The notes: generated by a model not told the origin, from the letters alone. DNA of 43,481 nt from Bradyrhizobium sp. YR681 (GCF_000282615.1 NZ_AKIY01000262.1:1-43481); one strand, 5' to 3'. Shown: positions 14,600 to 23,154, counted from the stretch's first letter. Numbers and translations: made by a program.

Positions 14600-16255
14600 A
14601 TGGCTTCAATTGAGAGCGCTGGAACACTTTCGGGTGCCGGTGCAGGTTTTCTTGATCGCGAGCGGACCATCGCGACCGCCGGCTTCAATCGCTGGCTGGT
14701 GCCGCCGGCGGCGCTCTGTATCCATCTCTGCATCGGCATGGCCTACGGTTTCTCGGTGTTCTGGCTGCCGCTGTCGCGCGCGGTCGGTCTCACCGCGCCG
14801 AAGGTGTGCGCAGACATGTCGCTGTTCCAGGAACTGTTCACGACCAGCTGCGACTGGAAGGTCGCCAGCATGGGGTGGATGTACACGCTGTTCTTCGTGC
14901 TGCTCGGCATCGCGGCTGCGGTCTGGGGCGGCTGGCTGGAGCGCGTGGGCCCGCGCAAGGCCGGCTTCGTTTCGGCGCTGTGCTGGTGCGGCGGCCTCTT
15001 CCTCGGTGCGATCGGGGTCTACACCCATCAGCTCTGGCTGTTGTGGCTCGGCTCCGGCGTGATCGGCGGCATCGGCCTCGGCCTCGGTTACATCTCGCCG
15101 GTGTCGACGCTGGTGAAATGGTTTCCGGACCGCCGCGGCATGGCGACCGGCATGGCCATCATGGGCTTCGGCGGCGGCGCCATGATCGGCGCGCCGCTGG
15201 CGAACCTCTTGATGAACTACTTCAAGAGCCCGACGTCGGTGGGCGTCTGGGAGACCTTCGTCGCGATGGGCGTCATCTACTTCGTGTTCATGATGATCGG
15301 CGCGTTCCGCTATCGCTTGCCGCCGCCCGGCTGGCAGCCCGAGGGCTGGACCCCGCCGTCCAAGGCCAACGCGATGATCTCGAAGGCCAACGTCCATCTC
15401 AACGACGCGCACAAGACGCCGCAGTTCTGGCTGATCTGGTGGGTGCTCTGCCTGAACGTGTCGGCCGGTATCGGCGTGATCGGCATGGCCTCGCCGATGC
15501 TCCAGGAGATCTTCGCCGGCAAGCTGATCGGCCTGCCGGACGTCGGCTTCAACGCACTCGATGCCGGGCAGAAGGCGCAGATCGCGGCGATCGCCGCGGG
15601 CTTCGCCGGATTGCTGTCGCTGTTCAACATCGGCGGCCGCTTCTTCTGGGCATCGCTGTCGGACAAGATCGGACGCAAGAACACTTACTACACTTTCTTC
15701 ATCCTCGGCATCGTGCTCTACGCGCTGGCGCCGACCTTTGCGGCGATGGGCTCGAAGCTGCTGTTCGTGCTCGGCTTCGGCATCATCCTGTCGATGTATG
15801 GCGGTGGCTTCGCGACCGTGCCGGCCTATCTCGCCGACATGTTCGGCACGCAGTTCGTTGGCGCCATCCACGGAAGGCTGCTGACGGCGTGGTCCACCGC
15901 GGGCATCATCGGCCCCGTCGTGGTCAACTACATCCGCGAGTTCCAGCTCGCGGCGGGCGTGCCGCGCGACCAGCTCTACAACACCACCATGTATATCCTG
16001 TGCGCGATGCTGATCGCGGGCCTGATCTGCAACTATCTGATCAAGCCGGTCGATTCGAAGTGGCACATGAAGGAGGCCGATGTCGCCAAGCTGCAGGCGG
16101 CGAGTGCGAGCGCGGCGGCGGCGGGGCCGCACGGCTCTTACGGCATCGGGTTTGGCGGGCTTGACGCCAAGGCGGCGCTGTTCTGGGCCTTCGTCGGCGT
16201 TCCCCTGCTGTGGGGTGTCTGGAAGACACTGGAGAGCGCGGTCAAGATTTTCTGA
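14600..16255 (+). CDS. MFS transporter of the oxalate/formate antiporter (OFA) family
   Basis: A 551-residue inner-membrane carrier. Hydrophobic helices run from about residue 30 (NRWLVPPAALCIHLCIGMAY) to 470, with the MFS loop WLERVGPRKAGF after helix 2 and LSDKIGRKN in the second half. GYGFSVF-like and GGIGLGLGYISPVSTLVKWF segments are typical of OFA proteins such as OxlT. It is longer than OxlT (about 418 residues): there is an added periplasmic/cytoplasmic segment near 65-85 and a C-terminal extension with another hydrophobic helix (LFWAFVGVPLLWGVWKTL). The ATG was chosen for its GGGGAGG site. Its place before the formate dehydrogenase genes suggests formate, oxalate or a related carboxylate as substrate. 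Confidence 0.87.
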   Translation: MASIESAGTLSGAGAGFLDRERTIATAGFNRWLVPPAALCIHLCIGMAYGFSVFWLPLSRAVGLTAPKVCADMSLFQELFTTSCDWKVASMGWMYTLFFVLLGIAAAVWGGWLERVGPRKAGFVSALCWCGGLFLGAIGVYTHQLWLLWLGSGVIGGIGLGLGYISPVSTLVKWFPDRRGMATGMAIMGFGGGAMIGAPLANLLMNYFKSPTSVGVWETFVAMGVIYFVFMMIGAFRYRLPPPGWQPEGWTPPSKANAMISKANVHLNDAHKTPQFWLIWWVLCLNVSAGIGVIGMASPMLQEIFAGKLIGLPDVGFNALDAGQKAQIAAIAAGFAGLLSLFNIGGRFFWASLSDKIGRKNTYYTFFILGIVLYALAPTFAAMGSKLLFVLGFGIILSMYGGGFATVPAYLADMFGTQFVGAIHGRLLTAWSTAGIIGPVVVNYIREFQLAAGVPRDQLYNTTMYILCAMLIAGLICNYLIKPVDSKWHMKEADVAKLQAASASAAAAGPHGSYGIGFGGLDAKAALFWAFVGVPLLWGVWKTLESAVKIF

Positions 16256-16269
16256 TCGCCACCGAGACG

Positions 16270-16299
16270 GCCGCGGGATGCTCACCAGCGTCCCGCGGC
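16270..16299 (+). terminator. Intrinsic terminator-like hairpin after the OFA transporter
   Basis: GCCGCGGGA (16270-16278) pairs perfectly with TCCCGCGGC (16291-16299). The inner bases GCT/AGC extend the stem, leaving a CACC loop. A short T-rich stretch (GTTCGCCTTT) follows. It begins 15 bases after the stop codon and separates the transporter from the small gene downstream. Confidence 0.65.
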
Positions 16300-16345
16300 G
16301 TTCGCCTTTCAGACATCATCGAGAATGGGACTTAGGGGGATTTCA

Positions 16346-16621
16346 ATGGTTCGCACTCGAATTTGCCTTGCGGCGGTGTTGCTCGTCGCTGGTCTTCATG
16401 CCGCGTCCGCGCAGACCGCGACGACACCGCCGGCACCCGCTGCGACGACCGAAGCCAAGCCGGGCAAGATGAAGCTCACTATGCAGAAGCTGAAGGACAT
16501 GAAGGCGAAGTGGTCCGCCAACAAGCCGAAGCTTAAGGCGTGCCGCGCTGACGTGAAGTCCAAGGGGCTCACCGGCGACGACCGCTGGTTCTACATCGAA
16601 GAGTGCATGGGCAAGACCTGA
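16346..16621 (+). CDS. Small secreted PsiF-like protein
   Basis: A 91-residue protein: signal peptide MVRTRICLAAVLLVAGLHAASAQ, then a Thr/Pro/Ala-rich linker, a lysine-rich segment KMKLTMQKLKDMKAKW, and KACRADVKSKGLTGDDRWFY ending EECM. The tail with two cysteines around K-x-L-x-G-D-x-R resembles the PsiF repeat of E. coli, whose function is unknown. The start at 16346 follows TTAGGGGGA; a start at 16325 would add seven residues before the signal. It probably acts in the periplasm. It lies between the OFA transporter and the formate dehydrogenase genes but is likely a separate transcript, given the hairpin upstream. Confidence 0.72.
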   Translation: MVRTRICLAAVLLVAGLHAASAQTATTPPAPAATTEAKPGKMKLTMQKLKDMKAKWSANKPKLKACRADVKSKGLTGDDRWFYIEECMGKT

Positions 16622-16715
16622 GGCGAAGTTCCGCGTCGCGTTTGTGTGAGGGCGCGTGGCAGGGCGGCTGTCCGCCTCCTAAATGATTATAGATACGTTC
16701 TAAATTTACTTGGCG

Positions 16716-16729
16716 TCTGGTATACCAGA
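16716..16729. promoter_or_regulatory. Perfect 14-bp palindrome upstream of formate dehydrogenase genes
   Basis: TCTGGTATACCAGA is fully self-complementary and lies about 145 bases before the beta-subunit start, in an AT-rich patch (about 16680-16712). The TGGTATACCA core is of the form bound by GntR/FCD regulators. It may be the operator controlling formate dehydrogenase expression. The regulator is not identified. Confidence 0.5.
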
Positions 16730-16871
16730 GGTTAGAGTTGCCTGGAATGAGACCTGACGCGTTGGACGCGTGGCACGCGGTTCCCTATGGTCAGGCTTGG
16801 AAATAAGGGCGGATCGCGATGGCAATCCCGTCCTGAGGTCATCGCGCTTTTGAGGAGAACGCGGCGTTTCC

Positions 16872-18581
16872 ATGAGCAGCAACGACGACGTTCACAAGGT
16901 CAGAGAATTCGAGCATCCGGGCGAGGGGCGCCGGCGCGCCAAGTCCACGCCCAAGGGCCGGCAGGTCGATCCGACCGCCGCGCATGAGATCGAGCTGCTG
17001 CTTGGCGATCGCCCGCGGCGGCGCGATCTGCTGATCGAATATCTCCATCTGATCCAGGACAAGTATCGCCAGATTTCGGCGGCGCATCTGGCCGCGCTCG
17101 CCGACGAGATGAAGCTCGCCTTCGCCGAAGTGTTCGAGACCGCGACCTTCTATGCGCATTTCGACGTGGTGAAGGAAGGCGAGCCCGATATCGCGCCGCT
17201 GACGATCCGCGTCTGCGACTCGCTGACCTGCGCGATGCTCGGCGGCGAAAAGCTGCTCGCGGATCTGCAGAGCGCGTCGGGGCCTGGTATCCGCGTCGTG
17301 CGCGCGCCCTGTGTTGGCCGCTGCGACACCGCTCCAGCCGCGGAAGTCGGACACAATTTCGTCGACCATGCGACCGTTGCCAATGTGATGGCGGCCGCGA
17401 AGGGCGGAGACACCCACGCGCATCTGCCAAAGTATATCGACTACGACGCCTATGTTGCGAGCGGCGGCTACAAGCTGCTGGGCCGCCTGCGCTCCGGCGA
17501 ATTGCCCAAGGACGATCTGCTGAAGGCGCTCGACGACGCCTCGCTGCGCGGCCTCGGCGGCGCCGGCTTCCCCACGGGGCGCAAATGGCGCGCCGTGCTC
17601 GGCGAGCCCGGTCCGCGGCTGATGGCGATCAACGGCGACGAGGGCGAGCCCGGCACGTTCAAGGACCGCGTCTATCTCGAAAGCGATCCGCATCGCTTCA
17701 TCGAGGGCATGCTGATCGGCGCCCATGTGGTGCAGGCCTCGGACGTCTACATCTACCTGCGCGACGAATATCCGGCATCGCGCGAGATTTTGGAGCGCGA
17801 GATCGCAAAGCTCCCGCCGGGCGGTCCGACGCTGCACATGCGCCGCGGCGCCGGCGCTTACATCTGCGGCGAGGAATCCTCGCTGCTCGAAAGCATCGAA
17901 GGCAAGCGCGGCCTGCCCCGGCACAAGCCGCCTTACCCGTTCCAGGTCGGCCTGTTCGGCCTGCCGACGCTGATCAACAATATCGAGACGCTGTGGTGGG
18001 TCCGTGACATCGTCGAGAAGGGCGCCGACTGGTGGAAGGGCAATGGCCGCCACGAGCGTCACGGCCTGCGCAGCTTCTCGGTCTCCGGCCGCGTGAAAAA
18101 TCCGGGCATGAAGCTCGCACCCGCGGGCATCACCGTGCGCGAGCTGATCGACGAATATTGCGGCGGCATGGCCGACGGCCATCAGTTCTACGCTTATCTT
18201 CCGGGTGGCGCGTCCGGCGGCATCCTGCCGGCGGCGATGGATGACATCCCGCTCGATTTCGGCACGCTGGAGAAATACGGCTGCTTCATCGGATCGGCCG
18301 CGATCGTGATCCTGTCGCAGAAGGACAGCGTGCGCGCGGCGGCGCTGAACCTGATGAAGTTCTTCGAGGACGAGAGCTGCGGCCAGTGCACGCCGTGCCG
18401 CGTCGGAACCCAGAAGGCGGCGCAGCTGATGCAGAAGCCGGTCTGGAACCGGGCCCTGCTGGAAGAATTGAGCCAGGCGATGCGCGATGCCTCGATCTGC
18501 GGGCTCGGACAGGCGGCATCTAACCCGCTGTCCACCGTGATCAAATATTTCCCTGACGAGTTCAAGGAAGCGGCCGAATGA
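16872..18581 (+). CDS. NAD-dependent formate dehydrogenase beta subunit (fused NuoE/NuoF type)
   Basis: A 569-residue cytoplasmic subunit that passes electrons from the catalytic subunit to NAD+. Residues 40-165 are NuoE/FdsG-like with a [2Fe-2S] site at C115, C120, C147 and C151. Residues 200-569 are NuoF/FdsB-like: the FMN segment RGLGGAGFPTGRKW (226-239), the NAD segment GDEGEPGTFKDR, GAYICGEESSLLESIEG (328-344), and a [4Fe-4S] site at C503, C506, C509 and C543. The single-chain fusion differs from the separate FdsG/FdsB subunits of Cupriavidus and matches the layout of Methylorubrum extorquens FDH1. The ATG lies about 13 bases after GAGGAGA. It overlaps the alpha gene by 4 bases (ATGA). 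Confidence 0.92.
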   Translation: MSSNDDVHKVREFEHPGEGRRRAKSTPKGRQVDPTAAHEIELLLGDRPRRRDLLIEYLHLIQDKYRQISAAHLAALADEMKLAFAEVFETATFYAHFDVVKEGEPDIAPLTIRVCDSLTCAMLGGEKLLADLQSASGPGIRVVRAPCVGRCDTAPAAEVGHNFVDHATVANVMAAAKGGDTHAHLPKYIDYDAYVASGGYKLLGRLRSGELPKDDLLKALDDASLRGLGGAGFPTGRKWRAVLGEPGPRLMAINGDEGEPGTFKDRVYLESDPHRFIEGMLIGAHVVQASDVYIYLRDEYPASREILEREIAKLPPGGPTLHMRRGAGAYICGEESSLLESIEGKRGLPRHKPPYPFQVGLFGLPTLINNIETLWWVRDIVEKGADWWKGNGRHERHGLRSFSVSGRVKNPGMKLAPAGITVRELIDEYCGGMADGHQFYAYLPGGASGGILPAAMDDIPLDFGTLEKYGCFIGSAAIVILSQKDSVRAAALNLMKFFEDESCGQCTPCRVGTQKAAQLMQKPVWNRALLEELSQAMRDASICGLGQAASNPLSTVIKYFPDEFKEAAE

Positions 18582-21346
18582 CCAAGATTACGTTCGAGCT
18601 CGACGGCAAGCAGGTCGAGGCCAACGCCGGCGAAACGATCTGGCAAGTCGCAAAGCGCCAGGGGCGCGAGATCCCGCATCTGTGCTATTCGCCTGCGCCC
18701 GATTATCGCCCTGACGGCAATTGCCGCGCCTGCATGGTCGAGATCGAGGGCGAGCGCGTGCTCGCCGCATCGTGCAAGCGCACGCCGTCGGTCGGCATGA
18801 AGGTGAAGACCGAGAGCGCGCGTGCGGTGTCGGCGCAGAAGATGGTGATGGAGCTGCTCGTTGCGGACCAGCCGGCGCGCGAGACCTCGCACGATCCCGA
18901 TTCGAAATTCTGGCACTGGGCCGAGACCACCGGCGTCACCGAGAGCCGCTTCCCCGCCGCCGAGCGCTGGGCGACGGATGCCAGTCATCCGGCGATGCGG
19001 GTCAATCTCGATGCCTGCATCCAGTGCGGCCTGTGCGTACGCGCCTGCCGCGAGGTGCAGGTCAACGACGTCATCGGCATGGCCTATCGCAGCCACGGCT
19101 CGAAGATCGTTTTCGACTTCGACGATCCCATGGGCGAGTCCACGTGCGTTGCCTGCGGCGAATGCGTGCAGGCCTGTCCGACCGGAGCCTTGATGCCGGC
19201 CGTGATGCTCGACGAGAACCAGACCCGCGTCACCTATGCCGACAAGAAGGTGGATTCGCTCTGCCCGTTCTGCGGCGTCGGCTGCCAGGTCACTTACGAG
19301 GTCAAGGACGAGAAGGTGATTTATGCGGAGGGCCGCGACGGCCCCGCCAATCACAACCGTCTCTGCGTCAAGGGCCGCTTCGGCTTCGACTACATCCACC
19401 ATCCGCATCGCATCACCAAGCCGCTGGTGCGGCTGCCGAATGCGAAGAAGGATTCCAACGACCAGGTCGATCCGGCGAATCCTTTCACCCATTTCCGCGA
19501 AGCGTCGTGGGAAGAGGCGCTCGACATCGCCGCCAAGGGTCTGGTCAAGATCCGCGACACCAACGGCGTGAAGGCGCTGGCCGGATTCGGCTCGGCCAAG
19601 GGCTCGAACGAAGAAGCCTATCTGTTCCAGAAGCTGGTGCGGACCGGTTTCGGCTCCAACAATGTCGACCACTGCACCCGTCTATGCCACGCCTCGTCGG
19701 TGGCGGCGTTGTTCGAAGGTCTCAGCTCGGGCGCGGTGTCGGCGCCGTTCGCAGCCGCGATGGATGCCGAGGTCATCATCGTGATCGGCGCCAATCCGAC
19801 CGTAAACCACCCGGTCGCCGCGACCTTCATCAAGAACGCGGTGAAGCAGAATAACGCAAAGCTGTTCGTGATGGACCCGCGCCGGCAGACGCTGTCGCGC
19901 CATGCGACCAAGCATCTGCAATTCAAGCCCGGCTCCGACGTTGCCATGCTGAACGCGATGATCAACACGATCATCACCGAAGGCCTGACCGACGACCAGT
20001 ACATCGCGGGCTATACCGAGGGGTTTGAGGACCTCAAGGAGAAGATCAAGGAGTTCACGCCGGAGAAGATGGAGGCGATCTGCGGCATTCCGGCGCAAAC
20101 GCTGCGCGAGGTTGCGCGCACCTATGCGCGCGCGAAGTCGTCGATCATCTTCTGGGGCATGGGCATCAGCCAGCATGTCCACGGCACCGACAATGCGCGG
20201 TGCCTGATCGCGCTCGCGCTGATCACCGGCCAGGTCGGCCGTCCCGGCACCGGCCTGCATCCGTTGCGTGGCCAGAACAACGTGCAGGGCGCCTCCGACG
20301 CCGGCCTGATCCCGATGTTCCTGCCGGACTACCAGCCGGTCAGCCGCGACGATTTGCGCGGCAATTTCGAAAAGCTGTGGGACCAGGACCTCGATCCCGT
20401 CCGCGGTCTCACCGTGGTCGAGATCATGAACGCGATCCACGCCGGCGAGATCAAGGGCATGTATATCGAGGGCGAGAACCCCGCGATGTCCGATCCCGAT
20501 CTCCAGCATGCGCGCCAGGCGCTCGCCATGCTCGATCATCTCGTGGTGCAGGATCTCTTCGTCACCGAGACCGCGTTCCACGCCGACGTCATCCTGCCGG
20601 CATCGGCGTTCGCGGAAAAGGAAGGCTCGTTCACCAACACCGATCGCCGCGTGCAGCTCGCGCGCCAGGTGATCAAGCCGCCCGGCGATGCGCGGCAGGA
20701 TCTCTGGATCATCCAGGAGATCGGCAAGCGCATGGGCCTGCCCTGGAATTATGCCGGCCCCGGCGATGTCTTCACCGAGATGGCGCAGCTGATGCCGTCG
20801 CTGAAGAACATCACCTGGGAGCGTCTGGTGCGCGAGGGCGCGGTCACCTATCCCGTCGACGGTCCCGACGTTCCCGGCAACGAGATCATCTTCACCACGG
20901 GATTCCCGACCGCGAGCGGGCGCGGCAAGATCGTTCCGGCCCACGTCATCCCGCCGGACGAGGTGCCAGACGCCGAATATCCGATGGTTCTCTCGACCGG
21001 CCGCGTGCTCGAGCACTGGCACACCGGTTCGATGACCCGCCGCGCCCAGGTGCTGGACCAGATCGAGCCGGAGGCAGTTGCGTTCATGTCGCCAAAGGAC
21101 ATGCACAGGAAGAAGCTTGCGCCGGGCGATTTCATTCGGCTGGAGACCCGCCGCGGCGCGGTCGAGGTCAAGGTCCGCTCCGACCGCGACGTGCCCGAGA
21201 ACATGGTGTTCATGCCGTTCTGCTACGCGGAGGCGGCGGCGAACCTGCTCACCAATCCGGCGCTCGATCCGTTTGGCAAGATCCCGGAGTTCAAGTTCTG
21301 CGCGGCGAGAGCCGAGCGGGCCGAGATGCGCGACGCGGCAGAGTAG
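18578..21346 (+). CDS. Formate dehydrogenase alpha (catalytic Mo/W-bis-MGD) subunit
   Basis: A 922-residue enzyme oxidising formate to CO2. The N-terminal ferredoxin-like domain has a [2Fe-2S] site (C36, C49, C52, C66). Two [4Fe-4S] motifs follow: CIQCGLCVRAC (147-157) and CVACGECVQAC (190-200). The cofactor domain has its own cluster (C229, C232, C236, C263). VDHCTRLCHASS places the metal-ligand Cys at 370 with His371, in the position of selenocysteine in E. coli FdhF. GDFIRLETRRG and PENMVFMPFCYAE are in the C-terminal dinucleotide-binding domain. It has no Tat signal, so it is cytoplasmic and NAD-linked with the beta subunit. The metal may be Mo or W; resemblance to FDH1 favours testing W. 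Confidence 0.94.
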   Translation: MTKITFELDGKQVEANAGETIWQVAKRQGREIPHLCYSPAPDYRPDGNCRACMVEIEGERVLAASCKRTPSVGMKVKTESARAVSAQKMVMELLVADQPARETSHDPDSKFWHWAETTGVTESRFPAAERWATDASHPAMRVNLDACIQCGLCVRACREVQVNDVIGMAYRSHGSKIVFDFDDPMGESTCVACGECVQACPTGALMPAVMLDENQTRVTYADKKVDSLCPFCGVGCQVTYEVKDEKVIYAEGRDGPANHNRLCVKGRFGFDYIHHPHRITKPLVRLPNAKKDSNDQVDPANPFTHFREASWEEALDIAAKGLVKIRDTNGVKALAGFGSAKGSNEEAYLFQKLVRTGFGSNNVDHCTRLCHASSVAALFEGLSSGAVSAPFAAAMDAEVIIVIGANPTVNHPVAATFIKNAVKQNNAKLFVMDPRRQTLSRHATKHLQFKPGSDVAMLNAMINTIITEGLTDDQYIAGYTEGFEDLKEKIKEFTPEKMEAICGIPAQTLREVARTYARAKSSIIFWGMGISQHVHGTDNARCLIALALITGQVGRPGTGLHPLRGQNNVQGASDAGLIPMFLPDYQPVSRDDLRGNFEKLWDQDLDPVRGLTVVEIMNAIHAGEIKGMYIEGENPAMSDPDLQHARQALAMLDHLVVQDLFVTETAFHADVILPASAFAEKEGSFTNTDRRVQLARQVIKPPGDARQDLWIIQEIGKRMGLPWNYAGPGDVFTEMAQLMPSLKNITWERLVREGAVTYPVDGPDVPGNEIIFTTGFPTASGRGKIVPAHVIPPDEVPDAEYPMVLSTGRVLEHWHTGSMTRRAQVLDQIEPEAVAFMSPKDMHRKKLAPGDFIRLETRRGAVEVKVRSDRDVPENMVFMPFCYAEAAANLLTNPALDPFGKIPEFKFCAARAERAEMRDAAE

Positions 21347-21375
21347 GCGGTTCGCCTTTGGCAGCACGGTCCGCT

Positions 21376-21564
21376 GTCGTCCCCGCGAAGGCGGGGACCC
21401 ATACCGCGTGATCCCTCGATTGTGGACGCTCGCAATCCCGGACCGCGAGCCTTCGCCAAACTCCTCCCTGGGGTTATGGGTCCCCGCCTTTGCGGAGACG
21501 ACACCGGATGTGCCGCGCGCGGACGCATCCTCCTTGCCATGGCTTCGCTCCTCGCAATGACGGT
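21376..21564. repeat. Composite palindromic repeat between the FDH and ybaK genes
   Basis: The left arm starts GTCGTCCCCGCGAAGG (21376) and runs to 21403; the right arm runs 21475-21502 and ends CGGAGACGAC. They pair with 2 mismatches in 28. Each arm also holds a small CCCCGC/GCGGGG fold. The block at 21533-21564 (CTTCGCTCCTCGCAATGACG) is a partial copy of the 12030-12116 element. This leaves the ybaK start only about 15 bases after repeat material. The elements are of a dispersed type common in this bacterial group. Confidence 0.7.
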
Positions 21565-21578
21565 GGTAAACACCGTCC

Positions 21579-22052
21579 ATGTCCAAAGTCACCCCCGCCA
21601 CCCGGGCGCTCACGGCCGCCGGCGTTGCCTTCACCGTTCACGCCTACGCCTACGATCCTGACGCCGAGAGCATCGGGCTCCAGGCGGCCGCCGCGCTCGG
21701 TGAGAATCCTGCGCGCGTTTTGAAGACGCTGATGGCGCAGGTCGACGGCAAGCCGGTCTGCGTCATCGTGCCGTCCGACCAGGAAGTCTCGATGAAGAAG
21801 CTCGCAGCAGCCGCGAGCGGCAAATCGGCGCAGATGATGAAGCCGCCCGAGGCCGAACGCGTCACCGGCTACAAGGTCGGCGGCATCAGTCCGTTCGGGC
21901 AGCGCAAGCAGGTCGGCACCGTGATCGAGCAGAGCGCGCTGGCGCATGACCTGGTCTATCTCAATGGCGGTCAACGCGGCTTGCAGGTGCGGCTGAGGCC
22001 AGCCGATGTACGGGATGTCCTGAAGGCGATCGTCGCGGATGTGCTGGCGTGA
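21579..22052 (+). CDS. ybaK: Cys-tRNA(Pro)/aminoacyl-tRNA deacylase, YbaK/EbsC family
   Basis: A 157-residue cytoplasmic protein with the YbaK fold. MSKVTPATRALTAAGVAFTV opens the domain, LGENPARVLKTLMAQVDGK and CVIVPSDQEVSMKKLA (with the conserved VKTL-like lysine region) follow, then TGYKVGGISPFGQRKQ, the strongly conserved GGxSPxGxKK-type motif. Such enzymes remove cysteine mischarged on tRNA-Pro. The ATG has no obvious ribosome binding site and comes directly after a palindromic repeat, so the start may be affected by repeat insertion. It is followed 16 bases later by the HupE/UreJ-like gene in the same direction. It has no evident tie to formate metabolism. Confidence 0.9.
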   Translation: MSKVTPATRALTAAGVAFTVHAYAYDPDAESIGLQAAAALGENPARVLKTLMAQVDGKPVCVIVPSDQEVSMKKLAAAASGKSAQMMKPPEAERVTGYKVGGISPFGQRKQVGTVIEQSALAHDLVYLNGGQRGLQVRLRPADVRDVLKAIVADVLA

Positions 22053-22068
22053 GGGATTGAGCAGGATC

Positions 22069-23154
22069 ATGAGGCGGCCACAGCTCCTGTGGCTCTTCGT
22101 CCTGCTCTGCATCTGCTTTCCGGCTGAGGCGCATCAGGTCAACCTTGCGACCGCGCGTGTCGGGCTGGCCGATGGCCGGACGGTCAGCGTCGAACTGGGC
22201 CTGAAGGGCAGCGATGTCGATCGGCTGATTGGCACGAAGATCCATGATGCGCGGCAGGATGCGGTCGATCCGGCCGCGGTCGAGGCAGCGAGAGCCGCGA
22301 TCCTTGCTTATATGAATACGCACCTTGCAGTCACAGGCGGCGGAACGGCCTGCGCATCGGGTGTTGCCGCGATCCTGCCGGATGGTGACGGCGTCATCTA
22401 TCGCAACAGCTTTGCCTGCGCCGACGTCGCCGGCGACATCGTCTACCGCTCCACGGTGCTCACCGAGAAGGATCCGGCTGCCCGTCAGGTGGTGCTGGTC
22501 GCGCGGGGCAAGTCCGAAACGCAGGCATTGCTCGATGCCGGCAATACGACGGTCACGCTCTCTGCCGCGCCGCCGTCGCCATGGTCGACGATGCAGCGCT
22601 ATCTCCTCACCGGGATCGAGCACATTTTCCTCGGCTATGATCACATCGCGTTCCTGGTCGCGGTGATGCTGTGGGCGCGGCGGCTCGTTCCCGTTGTCAA
22701 GATCGTCACCGCCTTCACCATCGCCCATTCGATCACCTTGTCGCTGGCGGCGCTGAACGTCCTCGTCGTTCCGAGCCGTATCGTGGAGCCCGCAATCGCC
22801 GCCTCGATCATGTTCGTGGCGGTCGAGAACTTCTTTTCGCGCGACGTCGACAGGCGCTGGCGCGTGGCCTTTCTGTTCGGCTTGATCCACGGCTTCGGCT
22901 TTGCCGGCGCGCTGCGCGAGATCGGCTTGCCGCCGGATGCGATCGTTCCGGCGCTTGCCGCCTTCAACGTCGGTGTGGAGATCGGGCAGATCGCGATCGT
23001 CGCACTGATGCTTCCGGTGCTTGGCCTGTTGGACCGGTTGAGCATGGTCGGCCACACCGAGCCGGTGCGGGCGGCGAGGCTGGTCTACACGGTGTCGGCA
23101 GGCATCAGCCTGCTTGGAGGCTATTGGCTTCTGACGCGCGTCTTCGAGGCCTGA
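22069..23154 (+). CDS. HupE/UreJ family membrane protein
   Basis: A 361-residue protein. The signal/anchor segment LLWLFVLLCICFPAEAH is followed by an extracytoplasmic region of about 150 residues (GLADGRTVSVELGLKGSDVD...). The C-terminal half has six or so hydrophobic helices with the family motifs GIEHIFLGYDHIAFLV, AHSITLSLAAL and FGLIHGFGFAGAL. HupE/UreJ proteins are putative nickel or cobalt permeases of hydrogenase and urease clusters; the long variant with an N-terminal domain is found away from these clusters and its substrate is unknown. The ATG was chosen for AGGA before it. Histidine-rich motifs suggest a metal, but neither urease nor hydrogenase genes are near. Confidence 0.82.
   Translation: MRRPQLLWLFVLLCICFPAEAHQVNLATARVGLADGRTVSVELGLKGSDVDRLIGTKIHDARQDAVDPAAVEAARAAILAYMNTHLAVTGGGTACASGVAAILPDGDGVIYRNSFACADVAGDIVYRSTVLTEKDPAARQVVLVARGKSETQALLDAGNTTVTLSAAPPSPWSTMQRYLLTGIEHIFLGYDHIAFLVAVMLWARRLVPVVKIVTAFTIAHSITLSLAALNVLVVPSRIVEPAIAASIMFVAVENFFSRDVDRRWRVAFLFGLIHGFGFAGALREIGLPPDAIVPALAAFNVGVEIGQIAIVALMLPVLGLLDRLSMVGHTEPVRAARLVYTVSAGISLLGGYWLLTRVFEA

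Noticed and set aside
14606..16285. 559-codon open frame on the minus strand
   Set aside because: Antisense to the OFA transporter. The translation is charged and low in hydrophobic residues, without recognisable motifs.
16771..16785. Possible sigma-54 promoter (TGGCACG) before the formate dehydrogenase genes
   Set aside because: The -24 element is good, but the -12 GC is replaced by CC at the required spacing, so the match is not convincing.
19682..21634. 650-codon open frame on the minus strand
   Set aside because: Antisense to the formate dehydrogenase alpha subunit and the repeat region; no family features.
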